Assembly: GCF_001314325.1 (NCBI RefSeq) | Contig: NZ_CP009430.1 | Span: 310,001-374,000 of the forward strand | Direction of reading: 5' to 3' | DNA from: Sphingopyxis macrogoltabida | Lineage (GTDB): Bacteria; Pseudomonadota; Alphaproteobacteria; Sphingomonadales; Sphingomonadaceae | DNA length: 64,000 nucleotides | Part shown: positions 37,316 to 46,244 of the stretch, piece after piece | Position numbering within the stretch: position 1 is the first letter of the stretch | Layout of the letters: every line of letters begins with the position of its first letter | Position numbers and translations under genes: made by a program | Notes under the pieces: model-generated | The model's input: only the letters and a program-made list of their open reading frames with translations | Told to the model about the DNA's origin: nothing | Database searches by the model: none

Positions 37316-39610
37316 TTAGATACCGATATCGAGGTCGTCATCCTCCAGTCCGCTGCCGAAGGACTGGCGCAGTTCAAAGAGCGTCAAATCCTCCTGCACG
37401 GGGGGAGCCGCGGCCTGACCGCTGGCGCTGTGATCGCGGGTGGACGTTACCGCTTCGACTTCCGCTACCGGCTTGCCTTCGTACCGCGCCGGCGCCTCGC
37501 TCGCGGGAAGAGACGCCCCTTCCTGCGCGTCGGTGGACGGCGCTTCGCGGGGAACTGCTTCGTCGACCGGCTCTGCCTCCGCCGAGAGGATACGAGCGGC
37601 AAGGTCGCGCGCGATATTGCGGGTTTCGGTATCGCCCTCCGAGACTTGCGCACCCCCATCCCGGCCTCCGGGTTCGCCATCTTCCTCTTCCGTGAATGCC
37701 TGGTCTGCACGCTTGGATCGAACAGGGCTCACATCGGCGCGCGGCACATGGCCTTCGGCAACCGCTGGATAGTCCTTCCACTCGAGCAGGATGCGCGCGG
37801 CTGGAAAGCCGTCGGGGAACTTTACGAAGCCGTGAAGCGACGGAAGATTGGTGATGTCGTCGGCGATCACGAGAGGCTCGACCTGCTTGCGCGGCGTCAG
37901 GGTCGATGCGTCGCGCGTGTTGTTATAGCCGTAGCTATAGGCCTCATCCATCTGCCGGACCTCGCGGTTGCCGATGTAGCGCGCGCACTGCTCGGCCGTG
38001 TCGAGATCGGCGGTCGCGAGGATGAGCTTGGTCCGCGCAAGCGAGGCGAGATTGCGCGCGCCCTGCTCGCCGTAGACCTCGACCAGCTTCTCGAAGCTGT
38101 GGATGCCGAGAACCATCGCGCCGCCGAACGCGCGGCCGGTCTGAAGTCCGTTCTCGATCGCGGGCAAGCGGTGCAGCGCGCCAAGCTCGTCGAACATGAA
38201 CCAGGTGCGCAAGGACCGTGTACGCGGGAGGGTCATGAGGCGGTTGATGGCGAGGTCCATCCAGAGGGTGAGCAGCGCCCTGTTCATCGGCAGGTCGACA
38301 TAGTTGGAGGTCACGAACAGGATCGATCCGGGCTTCTTGTCACGCGTGATCCAGTCACGGATCGAGAAGGGCTCACCCTCGTCGGGCAGGAAGCGCAGCA
38401 CCTGCGCATTCGTGTTCATGACGGCGCGGATGGATTCCGCCATCCGTGCAGCTTCGGGCGCGGTCAACGGGTCGGCGATAGTGTTTGCGAGGAAGCGATG
38501 CACGCGCTTCAGATCCGCAGTCATCAAATTCTCGGAAAGAGCGAGATTGGTCGTCTGCCCGCGCTCCTGGAGGCGGATGCACATCTCGACGAAGAGCGTG
38601 CGTGCGGCGAGCGCCCAGAAGGGTTCCGATGACCCGCCATCGGACGGAATAAGCGCGGCCGCAGCGGCCGTGAACTCGCTATGGGTCTGGCAGTCGTTGA
38701 AGATCGACCAGGACGGGCACCGCGCGTCCATCGGGTTGAGGATCGTGTCGCGAACCGAGTCGTAAAAGGCTTCGACATAGGCGCCCGTGAGATCGAATAT
38801 CACCGCCGTATCCTGGCGCACGCGCATCTGTGCGACGAGGCTCCTGAGCTCGGTGGTCTTGCCCGAGCCCGTCGTGCCGATGAGCATGACGTGCGACTGC
38901 TCGGTGCGATGCGGGAAGGGAATGCCAGCGAGCAGATAGGGGTGGTGGATGCCGGCTTCCTTGCGCGCACGAAACGGCATCGCGAGCACCGCGGATGGCG
39001 AATGCCCCGGGCAAAGCGCATGCACATCCTCTTCATATCGAGCCTGGTTGTGTTCGAGGATCTCCGCGCGCAGCAGCGCGCGATCGACGAGCATCGCGCC
39101 CCGCTCATGGCGTTCCTGAAGGATCGAACGTCCGCGCCGGTGCGATAGGTCGACGAACCAGATGGCGACCGGTATCGCAATGAAGACCGAGATGAAAAAG
39201 GCACCTAGCAGGCCGCGCATTGCCGTATCCCAGGCCTTGATGACTTCGGGGATATAGGGGACCGCGCGCATGATCGTGCGCTCGATCTCGCCGGTGGGCA
39301 GCGTCACATTGACGCGCTTGGCGGGATCGAGGTCGACCCAGCCCCAAAAGGCGGAATAGATTTTCATGCACACGAGCTGGAAACCATGCTCGTCGAGCTT
39401 GATCGACATGATGGAGAACCAGGCCGCAAAGAACAGGACGAACCACAGGATGAAAGGCAGACGTGCGCCCGAGATCCACATCAGCACCTCGTGGGTGAGA
39501 AGCTGACTGCCGCGCGTGAAGTTGCCGGCATTGCGCTGGACGTTTCCGCGCGCCGAATGATGGGTCAACGGGATGGGCCGGCCATCGGATCGGATGTCCT
39601 CATGCGCCAT
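37316..39610 (-). CDS. conjugative coupling protein, TraD/VirD4 type
   Basis: A 764-residue type IV coupling protein linking the relaxosome to the secretion channel. Two membrane segments (about 51-68 and 135-154) precede the ATPase domain with Walker A GTTGSGKTT (245-253) and Walker B WFMFDELGALHRLP; a hydrophilic, acidic tail follows from about 640. The start ATG lies 11 bases inside the ribbon-helix-helix gene, so they are coupled. The mating-pair (virB/tra) genes are not in the window. Confidence 0.93.
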   Translation of the reverse strand: MAHEDIRSDGRPIPLTHHSARGNVQRNAGNFTRGSQLLTHEVLMWISGARLPFILWFVLFFAAWFSIMSIKLDEHGFQLVCMKIYSAFWGWVDLDPAKRVNVTLPTGEIERTIMRAVPYIPEVIKAWDTAMRGLLGAFFISVFIAIPVAIWFVDLSHRRGRSILQERHERGAMLVDRALLRAEILEHNQARYEEDVHALCPGHSPSAVLAMPFRARKEAGIHHPYLLAGIPFPHRTEQSHVMLIGTTGSGKTTELRSLVAQMRVRQDTAVIFDLTGAYVEAFYDSVRDTILNPMDARCPSWSIFNDCQTHSEFTAAAAALIPSDGGSSEPFWALAARTLFVEMCIRLQERGQTTNLALSENLMTADLKRVHRFLANTIADPLTAPEAARMAESIRAVMNTNAQVLRFLPDEGEPFSIRDWITRDKKPGSILFVTSNYVDLPMNRALLTLWMDLAINRLMTLPRTRSLRTWFMFDELGALHRLPAIENGLQTGRAFGGAMVLGIHSFEKLVEVYGEQGARNLASLARTKLILATADLDTAEQCARYIGNREVRQMDEAYSYGYNNTRDASTLTPRKQVEPLVIADDITNLPSLHGFVKFPDGFPAARILLEWKDYPAVAEGHVPRADVSPVRSKRADQAFTEEEDGEPGGRDGGAQVSEGDTETRNIARDLAARILSAEAEPVDEAVPREAPSTDAQEGASLPASEAPARYEGKPVAEVEAVTSTRDHSASGQAAAPPVQEDLTLFELRQSFGSGLEDDDLDIGI

Positions 39611-39890
39611 GGAACTGCTCCAGTCGGCGATCGGTTTCGGCGATCAGCCGGTCGCGATATTCGGGGAATTGCTCTCGGATAATGATGTCGAGCGCGAGGT
39701 GCTGATACTCGCTGATACGGGCGATCCGGCGGCTGCTCGAAGCGAGAAGATCGCCTGCCGCGAGATAGCGGTCGACGGCCGCGCGGATGATGTCCGACGG
39801 CGTGCACTCATGCTCGGCCGCCAGCTCGACGACGCGCTCATATTTGGCGCGGTTGAGGCGCACGGTGCAATGCTTGTTGGGAGTGGACAA
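39600..39890 (-). CDS. ribbon-helix-helix protein, possible relaxosome accessory factor
   Basis: A 96-residue protein with an N-terminal ribbon-helix-helix (HCTVRLNRAKYERVVELA then TPSDIIRAAVDRYLA). The start is a TTG, chosen because AGGAGG stands 7 bases upstream and no better start exists. Small DNA-binding proteins encoded before traD and the relaxase often bend oriT (TrwA/TraM/TraJ role), which fits the position at the head of the tra operon. Confidence 0.75.
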   Translation of the reverse strand: MSTPNKHCTVRLNRAKYERVVELAAEHECTPSDIIRAAVDRYLAAGDLLASSSRRIARISEYQHLALDIIIREQFPEYRDRLIAETDRRLEQFHGA

Positions 39891-40563
39891 ACCAGGCCTC
39901 CTGGCAGGGAGGCTGGCGGGGTCTCAGGAGACGCTGGCATTTATAGCGGTATTTGGCGCGGCGAACAAGCTTGCGGCGAGCGTCGGGGAAGGTGTGTTCC
40001 CGGCGAACACGGCAGAGTCGCATTTTTCTGGGCTAACTCCCTCAAGGCTTTGCTGTCCCACGCGAGCACACACCCAGGATCTCACATAACGTGCTCATTT
40101 ATCAGAGAAACCATGCACCTTCAGGTGCGTTCGGTGTGCTTCTCTGTCCCAGGCTGATCGGGGCTTGAGGATGTTCAGGGCGTTTTGTCGGCCGGCCACG
40201 GAATCGCCATCCGGCCGGGCAGGATGCCGTCCAAAGGACGGAAGCGCCGGGCGGCTTCGCGCGATCGAGGCGCCGATATCCGCGAGACGCACAAGACGCA
40301 GCGAGTCTTGCTCCAGATGCAAGGCCTGCTAGGGAAGTGGCGCGCTGCGCAAAAGGCAGCGCCGGACCTCGCAAGTCCGTGAACACAAGCACCTCGGAAA
40401 CATCCATTTCCGGGCTGCCGTCGCGTATGTCCAGGCCCTTGGGTTAAAGGCGGCGGCGCATGTGTGTTCACATGTTGCGAGGCCCGGCGGCTCCCGCGAG
40501 GATCTCGCGGGAGTTCGGGCATGTGCACGGCGCGCGATATGGGTCCGGAAGGAGATACCGACG
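39891..40563. other. intergenic region, candidate oriT
   Basis: No convincing gene in 673 bases upstream of the leftward tra operon. It contains GCACCT-TC-AGGTGC (40115-40128) flanked by CAGAGAA (40103-40109) and TTCTCTG (40140-40146), a nested inverted repeat. On the minus strand TAGCCCAGA occurs at 40027-40035, which resembles the sequence following the nick of R388 as I remember it. Position beside relaxase-accessory genes makes an oriT likely, but the nick site is not established. Confidence 0.45.
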
Positions 40564-40866
40564 ATGGCCGGGACGGTGCGCAATATATTCGAAGCCGAGG
40601 CGATCGCGCTGATGCGCGAGGCACTCGAATTGCTCGATTCTGGAGGCGGATCGGACGCCGCCGCCACGCTCCAACATGCGATCGACATTGCCGAGAGCCA
40701 GCCGCCGATGCGCGAGGGCGACCGGCTCGATCCCGAGACGATGACGCGCATTCTCGGACCGCTCGATCTTGCGCCGATGGGCCACCATCTCGCCGCTTAC
40801 CCTGCGAAGGATTGGAGGACGCAGGGCGCGCCGGTCGCGGATCGCGGCGACTGGATCCATCATTGA
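40564..40866 (+). CDS. hypothetical protein
   Basis: A 100-residue protein with a helical N-terminal part (NIFEAEAIALMREALELLDS) and no recognised domain. The ATG was chosen because AGGAGAT stands 7 bases upstream; the longer frame lacks a ribosome site. It is one of only two rightward genes in the accessory module. Confidence 0.6.
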   Translation: MAGTVRNIFEAEAIALMREALELLDSGGGSDAAATLQHAIDIAESQPPMREGDRLDPETMTRILGPLDLAPMGHHLAAYPAKDWRTQGAPVADRGDWIHH

Positions 40867-40971
40867 CGCGGGCCAACTCCGCCCTGCCATTCTTTGCCTC
40901 GACGCGGGCCATAGCGCCGCTTATGGTTGTGCTTGTTCGCAGCCCGATCAGCGTGAACGAAGAGGCCTGAC

Positions 40972-41190
40972 ATGGCACGAACATTGGAACAGGAAAGAGC
41001 CGCCATCGAGGCGGAGGCGCTGAAGCTCGAACAGCGACGCCAGCGGCTCGAGGAACGCGAGCGCGACCAGGCGATAAGCGCGATCGAAAATGCGGGTTTG
41101 CTGAAGCTCGATGCGGGTCGTCTCGCCGGGCTTCTGACGCGAATCCGCAAGCTCGGACTCGCCGAAGTGGAGAAAAGGCTCGCCGCCTGA
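40972..41190 (+). CDS. small coiled-coil protein
   Basis: A 72-residue, strongly charged protein; residues 4-35 (RTLEQERAAIEAEALKLEQR and onward) should form a long helix or coiled coil. The C-terminal half (LLTRIRKLGLAEVEKRLAA) is also helical. AGAGG lies before the ATG. A perfect hairpin follows. Function unknown; similar short helical proteins occur on sphingomonad mobile elements. Confidence 0.65.
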   Translation: MARTLEQERAAIEAEALKLEQRRQRLEERERDQAISAIENAGLLKLDAGRLAGLLTRIRKLGLAEVEKRLAA

Positions 41191-41219
41191 GCCGACGCCG
41201 CGACGGCGACCGACGCCGC

Positions 41220-41254
41220 GCGGAGATGGGGGGTTCGATGCCCCCCATCTCCGC
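41220..41254. terminator. perfect 14-bp hairpin between convergent genes
   Basis: GCGGAGATGGGGGG (41220-41233), loop TTCGATG, then the perfect complement (41241-41254). It lies between two convergent small genes and probably ends both transcripts. There is no long T-run on the rightward side. Confidence 0.6.
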
Positions 41255-41301
41255 ATTGCCCTCGAACAAAAAAGAGAGAGGCGTTTCCGCCCCTCCCCTC
41301 G

Positions 41302-41526
41302 TTAATATTCGTCGATGAGACCACCCTGCGCGGTATAGACGATCCGGTCGATCATCACCTGCGAGAGCGCCCCGTAGTCGCCCTCGTCGATGGCGATGTA
41401 GCGATGGTCCTCGTCGGCGAGGACATGCTGGTCGAAGTAGCTGCCCCGCGCCCGGCGTTCGGCGTTGGCGACGGCGGCGAAGTAGGCGGCGTTGGCGGCT
41501 GCGGCGGTGGTCGTGATGATGGTCAT
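41302..41526 (-). CDS. hypothetical small protein
   Basis: A 74-residue protein with an alanine/threonine-rich start (MTIITTTAAAANAAYFAAV) and an acidic, tyrosine-containing C-terminus. The ribosome site AGGAG stands 6 bases before the ATG. No domain recognised. About 100 bases upstream lies copy 1 of the structured intergenic repeat. Confidence 0.55.
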   Translation of the reverse strand: MTIITTTAAAANAAYFAAVANAERRARGSYFDQHVLADEDHRYIAIDEGDYGALSQVMIDRIVYTAQGGLIDEY

Positions 41527-41617
41527 GATGTGCTCCTGTCGATCTTGAAAGACAGGAGCGGCGGGTCGGGCGGCCGGGATCGGGTCAAGGATCGCGAAGC
41601 GACCGCGCAGCGGCGGT

Positions 41618-41697
41618 GGGGGTCACGATTTTCTTTGGCGGCCGCCGGCGTCGGAATGAGCGCGCCGACCTCCGATCCGCCGAAGAAAATGGTGGGG
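41618..41697. repeat. structured intergenic repeat, copy 1
   Basis: ATTTTCTTTGGCGG (41628-41641) and CCGCCGAAGAAAAT (41677-41690) pair at 13 of 14 positions. The outer borders are GGGGGTCACGAT on the left and AAATGGTGGGG on the right. The same borders occur at 48949-48982 and a related hairpin at 43343-43403. Each copy stands upstream of a leftward gene. Confidence 0.6.
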
Positions 41698-41827
41698 CCT
41701 CGCCGTCCTTGAGGCGGTCCCGGGCGTCTGGCACAATGGGAAGGCTGTGAGAGATTTCTCCTTCCCTTGCGGGGATCCGCGGACGTCGCCGCGTATCCCT
41801 GATCTGAGTGCGGGCTCTGCCTTGCTT

Positions 41828-42055
41828 TCAGGGGCCGGCGAGGTTGATGAGGTCGAAGAGACGGCGGTCGATGGCTGCGCCGACCTGATCGAGATGGAAC
41901 TCCAGACAGGTGCGGTGATCAGCGACGCGCCGGCATTGGTCTGGGCCCAGCGCCGCCCAGTCGACTGTGTCGGCGAAGCGGCGTTGTGCCGCGAGCAGGC
42001 GGCGGATGCTGTCTTCCTTGCGGTCGAGGGCATGGAGATCGCGGCAGAGCTGCAT
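41828..42055 (-). CDS. small hypothetical protein, possibly missing its start
   Basis: A 75-residue frame from ATG 42055 with protein-like content (MQLCRDLHALDRKEDSIRRL...). The same frame stays open and coding-like upstream for about 40 more codons (including RWGIEPPRAAAIIDAWA) back to the TAA that ends the DUF2493 gene, with no ATG, GTG or TTG in that stretch. Either translation begins at the internal ATG, an unusual start is used, or the two segments were once one frame. Function unknown. Confidence 0.45.
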   Translation of the reverse strand: MQLCRDLHALDRKEDSIRRLLAAQRRFADTVDWAALGPDQCRRVADHRTCLEFHLDQVGAAIDRRLFDLINLAGP

Positions 42056-42175
42056 CGCCCAGGCGTCGATAATGGCGGCGGCGCGCGGGGGTTCGATGCC
42101 CCAGCGCGCTGCGTCGACACTAAAGATGAAGAGCGAGAGGCCCCGGTGGTTGCCGGAACCCCTCGCAAGCGATCG

Positions 42176-43204
42176 TTACATGGCTTCGCGCGACCGGGCG
42201 CCGCCTCGGGGACGGGGCGTGGCTGCGACCAGCTTGGTGACCCCGCGCTGATGCTCGCTCTTGACGATGTGGAGCGGAACGCGAGCCTGGCGCAGTTTCT
42301 GTGCGAGGTTCATCTGGATTCCCGAACCGTCGCACACCACGGCTTCGACCGGACGCAGACCGAGCAGCCGGTCGTTGCGGACGAAGGCAGCCTTGGCCCC
42401 GAGACTGCGGTCGAGGCGGAAGAGGATCGTCTTGACCCCGCGCGCCGCTGCCCAGGCCTGCGCGATGGCATCGCAGCCTTTCGTCTGGGCGGTCGTCGCG
42501 AGGATCATCTCCGGGACGCGGGCCTTGATCGAATCGAGGCCGTCCCAGAGCAGTTCATGATCTTCCCACGCTTGCCCGCCGGAGAAGATCACGACGGGTC
42601 CCTCCGGGGCGAGCTGCTCGCGCCGCTCGCGGCTGCGCTCTGCGAGATAGTTGCGGGCATCGATCATCGAGGCGGTGACGCCCTTCGAGACGCGGCTGCC
42701 CCGCGTCGGCGAGAAGGGTCGGCCGGTTTCGACGCGGTGGACCTCGCCGGCATGGTCGCGCATGCACTCCATCGCCTCGCGGCAGCTCTGGAGCGTTTTG
42801 CAGAGGAGTTCGGCGTCTTCGAGCTGGACTGCGTAAATTTCCGAGGGATCGAAGTTTCGCGCGAGCTCGCCCAGCTCCTTGGCTGCATCATCCTCGCGAT
42901 CGGCGATGCGCTTGGCGACGACATGGAAGCTGTTGGCGAACCCCCACGACAGGTCGGCGGCGAACTGTTCGAGGCGCGTGTCGCGAAACACGTCGAACAG
43001 GGTCTGCATCACCATCTCGACGGCGACGCGGGCCTGGTCGGGATCGGGCAAGTCGAGCTGTTCGGCTTCGGCGACGGGCGAGAGCTTGGCGCGCTCGTCA
43101 TGCTCGATGAACGCCTGCTCATAGGTCGAGCCGCGGTCGTGATTGCCGGTTTCGCTCGCGATGAAGCTTGCGAGTTCGGCGAAATTTGCAAATCCCTTTG
43201 ACAT
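42176..43204 (-). CDS. DUF2493 (SLOG-like) domain protein
   Basis: A 342-residue protein. The C-terminal part (GPVVIFSGGQAWEDHELLW, TTAQTKGCDAIAQAWAAARG, VVCDGSGIQMNL) matches the DUF2493/YspA Rossmann-like SLOG fold, thought to bind a nucleotide-like ligand. The N-terminal 190 residues are helical and unassigned. A CTCATC-CTCC-GATGAG hairpin and the ribosome site GGAGG stand just before the ATG, and copy 2 of the structured repeat is further upstream. Common on conjugative elements; actual role unknown. Confidence 0.75.
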   Translation of the reverse strand: MSKGFANFAELASFIASETGNHDRGSTYEQAFIEHDERAKLSPVAEAEQLDLPDPDQARVAVEMVMQTLFDVFRDTRLEQFAADLSWGFANSFHVVAKRIADREDDAAKELGELARNFDPSEIYAVQLEDAELLCKTLQSCREAMECMRDHAGEVHRVETGRPFSPTRGSRVSKGVTASMIDARNYLAERSRERREQLAPEGPVVIFSGGQAWEDHELLWDGLDSIKARVPEMILATTAQTKGCDAIAQAWAAARGVKTILFRLDRSLGAKAAFVRNDRLLGLRPVEAVVCDGSGIQMNLAQKLRQARVPLHIVKSEHQRGVTKLVAATPRPRGGARSREAM

Positions 43205-43843
43205 AAGTGCCTCCGATTGTTGGATTTTCTCATCCTCCGATGAGGCATTTCGGAAGGCATGGGGCGGTCGCGCCGGTCAGGGACGTTAATCGGGAAGCCG
43301 GCCCCGAAAGGGCCGGACCCGGGTTAACGCCGAGCGGGGGAGCCGATTTTCTCGTGGGTTCGCGGCCAAGCGCAGCGAAGGCGCGAAGACGCGTGAAAAT
43401 TGGGGGGACCGCTCATCCTTGACGGGCGCGTATCCCCCCATGCCACACTAGAAAGACACAGGAAGGTAATGGATATTCACGGGTCTTCTTGGGCGGAGCC
43501 CTAGCCACGGGGATCGTCAGCGGATGGGCGGAGAGGCGCGTAGCAGGGTGCCGGGAGCGCGACGCGACGAGAGTCCAGGCCGCGCGCCGAGCGGACGCGA
43601 TGTGCGGGATGGGCCTGCCCCTCCTACACCCTACCCGCGTTGATTGGCTCGATGCCGACCGATCCCTGAGGGGGACGTCTCGCGGCCTTCAGCGCCCCGA
43701 TCGGGGCCGCGGGCGCTAGGACCGCGACCGCGTCAGGCCCCGCCGTCGTCCGAGACGCGCACCACCCCCCATAGGCTTGCTCCAGGAGGCGAGAGGAGGA
43801 CTGGATGACGTGCGATCGGCGTGGATTGTCGCTTGAGGCGGCG
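43205..43843. repeat. intergenic region with structured repeat, copy 2
   Basis: No convincing gene in 639 bases. The arms 43343-43364 and 43382-43403 pair at 16 of 22 positions around ATTTTC/GAAAAT, bordered by G-runs like copy 1. After the right arm both copies continue with a run of G, then a similar TCCTTGA. The rest is GC-rich with no clear coding signal. Confidence 0.5.
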
Positions 43844-44443
43844 TCATCCCGGCCCGAGCCACGCGCCCGCATCGCGCCAGCCGATAATATCGCTCCCGCT
43901 GTCGGTCACGGCATTGCCGGAGAGATTGCGCCAAGGCGCAAGCGGCCGGAAGACCGGTTGGTAGCGGGCGGTCAGCAGCTCGAAGCGCGAGAAGACATAG
44001 GCGCTGACACGGATGGCAAGGACGGGCTTCTCGTCGCGCGGCAGCGCCTCGAAGACGGAGATGAAGCCATCCGGCACCGGATAGAGGGTCGTATCGACCA
44101 TCGTGCAGGCGAGGCGGGCTTCGGCATCGCTCGCGGGCTTCCCGCGGTCATGGGCATCGAGGTCGAAGGTCGTGCTGTCACGCGCGGATGCGATACAGGC
44201 GAACGCGCCTGTGCGCGGCTGCTCGTAACCGATGAAGGAGCTGACATAGGGCGGCAGGGCCTCATTCTCCGCCTCCCGCCGAAGGCGGGCGGCAAGCGCG
44301 GGCGTCAGTCGGCCCGACAGGGTCTTTACCCGCGACGGGCAGGCGTCATCTGGCAGGCCGACGAACCACCATCGACGGCGATAGTGCAGCACGATCCCCT
44401 GCTCATGATCGCTGGTACAGCGGGCGCGTTCGATGCGGACCAT
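43844..44443 (-). CDS. hypothetical protein
   Basis: A 199-residue protein without a recognised domain. It has HYRRRWWFVGLPDDACPSR near the start and a central region PPYVSSFIGYEQPRTGAF. The ATG is preceded by GGGGACTTCC. It ends 32 bases before the next upstream gene's frame, in a leftward run of small accessory genes. Function unknown. Confidence 0.6.
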   Translation of the reverse strand: MVRIERARCTSDHEQGIVLHYRRRWWFVGLPDDACPSRVKTLSGRLTPALAARLRREAENEALPPYVSSFIGYEQPRTGAFACIASARDSTTFDLDAHDRGKPASDAEARLACTMVDTTLYPVPDGFISVFEALPRDEKPVLAIRVSAYVFSRFELLTARYQPVFRPLAPWRNLSGNAVTDSGSDIIGWRDAGAWLGPG

Positions 44444-44474
44444 AGGAAGTCCCCTGATTTAAGGAAATGGCGGG

Positions 44475-44804
44475 TCAGTCTCCTGACCCGCCGAGTGCGA
44501 GATGGAGGCCGGCGGCGAGCAGCTGGTGCTCGGCCGCGACCAGCGACCAGGCTGCGGCGAGGTCGTCATGATATTCGGCGTCGACCAGGGCGTCGGCGCT
44601 CGCCTCGCCGAACTGGCTTTCCTCCCAGCGGCGAAGATGGGTGGCATCCATGGCGCCGGTGATAGCGTTGGCGAGATGAGCGGAGATTTCGTAGTGGCTG
44701 AGACTGTCGGCGGCGTGGCGGATACGATCGACCATCCAGGGATTGCTGGCCTCGATGCCGTCGATGAGATCGGGCAGCGCGTCGAAGGGGCGGAACTGGA
44801 ACAT
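44475..44804 (-). CDS. hypothetical protein
   Basis: A 109-residue acidic protein (MFQFRPFDALPDLIDGIEAS...), mostly helical, no recognised domain. The internal ATG was chosen because GGGAGA stands 6 bases before it. It follows ssb in the leftward run. Confidence 0.6.
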   Translation of the reverse strand: MFQFRPFDALPDLIDGIEASNPWMVDRIRHAADSLSHYEISAHLANAITGAMDATHLRRWEESQFGEASADALVDAEYHDDLAAAWSLVAAEHQLLAAGLHLALGGSGD

Positions 44805-44854
44805 CTGCGGTCTCCCAATGAAGAAGGGCGGCCGCAAGCGGCCGCCCCGTGGCG

Positions 44855-45184
44855 TCAGACGAACTTGATTTCGTCGGCGATGATGTCGGTGTTGTAATAG
44901 GTGCGCCCGTCGCGCTCGTTGCGGCTGTAACGGATCTCGCCAGCGACGATGAGCTGGTCGCCCTTCTTCTTGTGCGCCAGGACCGACTTGGCGAGGCCGC
45001 CGAACGCCTTGACCGTGTGGAACTCGTCCCAGGTCTCGGTGTAGCCGTTGCCGTCTTTCTGGACTTCGCCGTCCTTGATGACCGGCTTGCTGGTGACGAG
45101 GGTGAAGCTGGCGCCGGCCTTGGCTTCGGTCCCGAAGCGGGCGATCTCCGAAGTGATGCGGCCTGCGAGAAAAACCTTGTTCAT
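44855..45184 (-). CDS. ssb: single-stranded DNA-binding protein, short form
   Basis: A 109-residue OB-fold protein starting MNKVFLAGRITSEI, with TETWDEFHTVKAFGGLA and KGDQLIVAGEIRYSRNE as in the SSB family. It ends right after the OB fold (IADEIKFV) and lacks the glycine-rich linker and acidic DDDIPF-type tail that recruits repair and replication proteins, so it may only cover single strands, for example during conjugative entry. Confidence 0.88.
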   Translation of the reverse strand: MNKVFLAGRITSEIARFGTEAKAGASFTLVTSKPVIKDGEVQKDGNGYTETWDEFHTVKAFGGLAKSVLAHKKKGDQLIVAGEIRYSRNERDGRTYYNTDIIADEIKFV

Positions 45185-45951
45185 GTGACTGTCCTTCGCT
45201 TGCGCCGGCGGGCGGTTCCCGCCGGGATGAACTTCAAGCGAAAGCCCGTGGCCGAGGGCGGGGCGCACCGAGCGCGAGCGAGGGAAACCCCGGATTGTCC
45301 GGGTGGTGCGGGCAGGCGGCCGCAGGCCGGCAACACGGCCGGACGATCCGGGGTTGCGCCGCGCCCGCACGGGCGCAGCGTTCATCCCAGCAGGCGGGAT
45401 CGCCCGAGGAGCCCAGCGAAGTCGGCCAACGGGCAAGGCGAACTTGCAGGCATCGCCGAGAGTCATCGACTGCGGAGCGACCGGACGGACGGCAGCTATT
45501 GCCGCACCCGCGCAGGTTCATTTGAGGGTGCAGGGGCTGTTCGGAAATCGCGCGCCGGGACGGGCCTGCTTCAGGTCAGGTGGCGGCGCTCGTGCGTCCG
45601 GCACGGGACAATGGCGGAGGGGATGCGCAGGGTCTCGCCGAGGAGGTTTGCATGCCGTGCGCTGGTGATGATGCTGCCATGGCGGCGTCGGGTGCGCGTT
45701 GGCGGACCCGACTGGTCGGCCGCCAGCAATAGCGACACGAGCGGGAGTAACGCTTGCTCCAATCCCGCTCTATCGCACCGTCAGAAGTTCATAGAGGAGC
45801 GGTTCGGTCCCCGTATGGGGGGCAGATCTGCGCTTCCGGCGCATGTCCGGCACGCAATCAGGCCGTCAAACAGAGAGCGCGGGCCCGCGGAGATTGGCCG
45901 GATGCGGAAGCTGGTCCCGCTACGTGCGCGGGACAATTGTGCCGAGGACGA
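45185..45951. other. long leader/intergenic region upstream of ssb
   Basis: No convincing gene in 767 bases. A 17-bp inverted repeat (45286-45302 with 45339-45355, 16 of 17 pairs) encloses a GC-rich loop that can fold further. It lies 100-170 bases before the ssb start, on the transcribed side. A 63-codon leftward frame at 45571-45762 was not supported by a ribosome site or domain. Confidence 0.4.
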
Positions 45952-46200
45952 TTATTCACCGAAATCCGGCAGCCGACGGATGGATTCGCGGGGCGGCGGG
46001 ACGAGGTCAATACCTCCGAGCGACGTGAACCGGCAGTGGATGGTTTTGCCCAAATCTTCTGGAGCTGGCGATTCCGCCGAAAGCGCGCGCAACAGGATAT
46101 CGCGGACCTCGTCCTCCACGGAGCGGCCGTGGCGTGCAGCGCGGATGCAAAGATGCATCTTGATGGGGTCGTCGAGGTTCCGGATCGTCAGAACGCCCAT
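45952..46200 (-). CDS. FitA-like antitoxin without its toxin
   Basis: An 82-residue protein with the N-terminal ribbon-helix-helix of FitA/VapB-type antitoxins (MGVLTIRNLDDPIKMHLCIR then RSVEDEVRDILLRAL). Normally a PIN toxin gene follows directly, but the downstream sequence shows none. It stands 44 bases after a complete Phd/PIN pair, whose toxin is of another pairing type. It may be an orphan or a protective antitoxin. Confidence 0.75.
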   Translation of the reverse strand: MGVLTIRNLDDPIKMHLCIRAARHGRSVEDEVRDILLRALSAESPAPEDLGKTIHCRFTSLGGIDLVPPPRESIRRLPDFGE

Positions 46201-46244
46201 GCGATGTCTCCATAATACTGAGCAGGAATTTTTCGAAGCATTGG

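Noticed and set aside
40185..40382. 65-codon rightward frame in the candidate oriT region
   Set aside because: Basic low-complexity product, no ribosome site, inside a region full of inverted repeats.
41747..43201. 484-codon rightward frame
   Set aside because: It lies opposite the DUF2493 gene and the small leftward frame; the leftward products have recognisable domains, the rightward one does not. A shadow frame of GC-rich DNA.
45571..45762. 63-codon leftward frame between ssb and the FitA-like gene
   Set aside because: Examined as a possible remnant of the missing PIN toxin; it has none of the acidic PIN residues.
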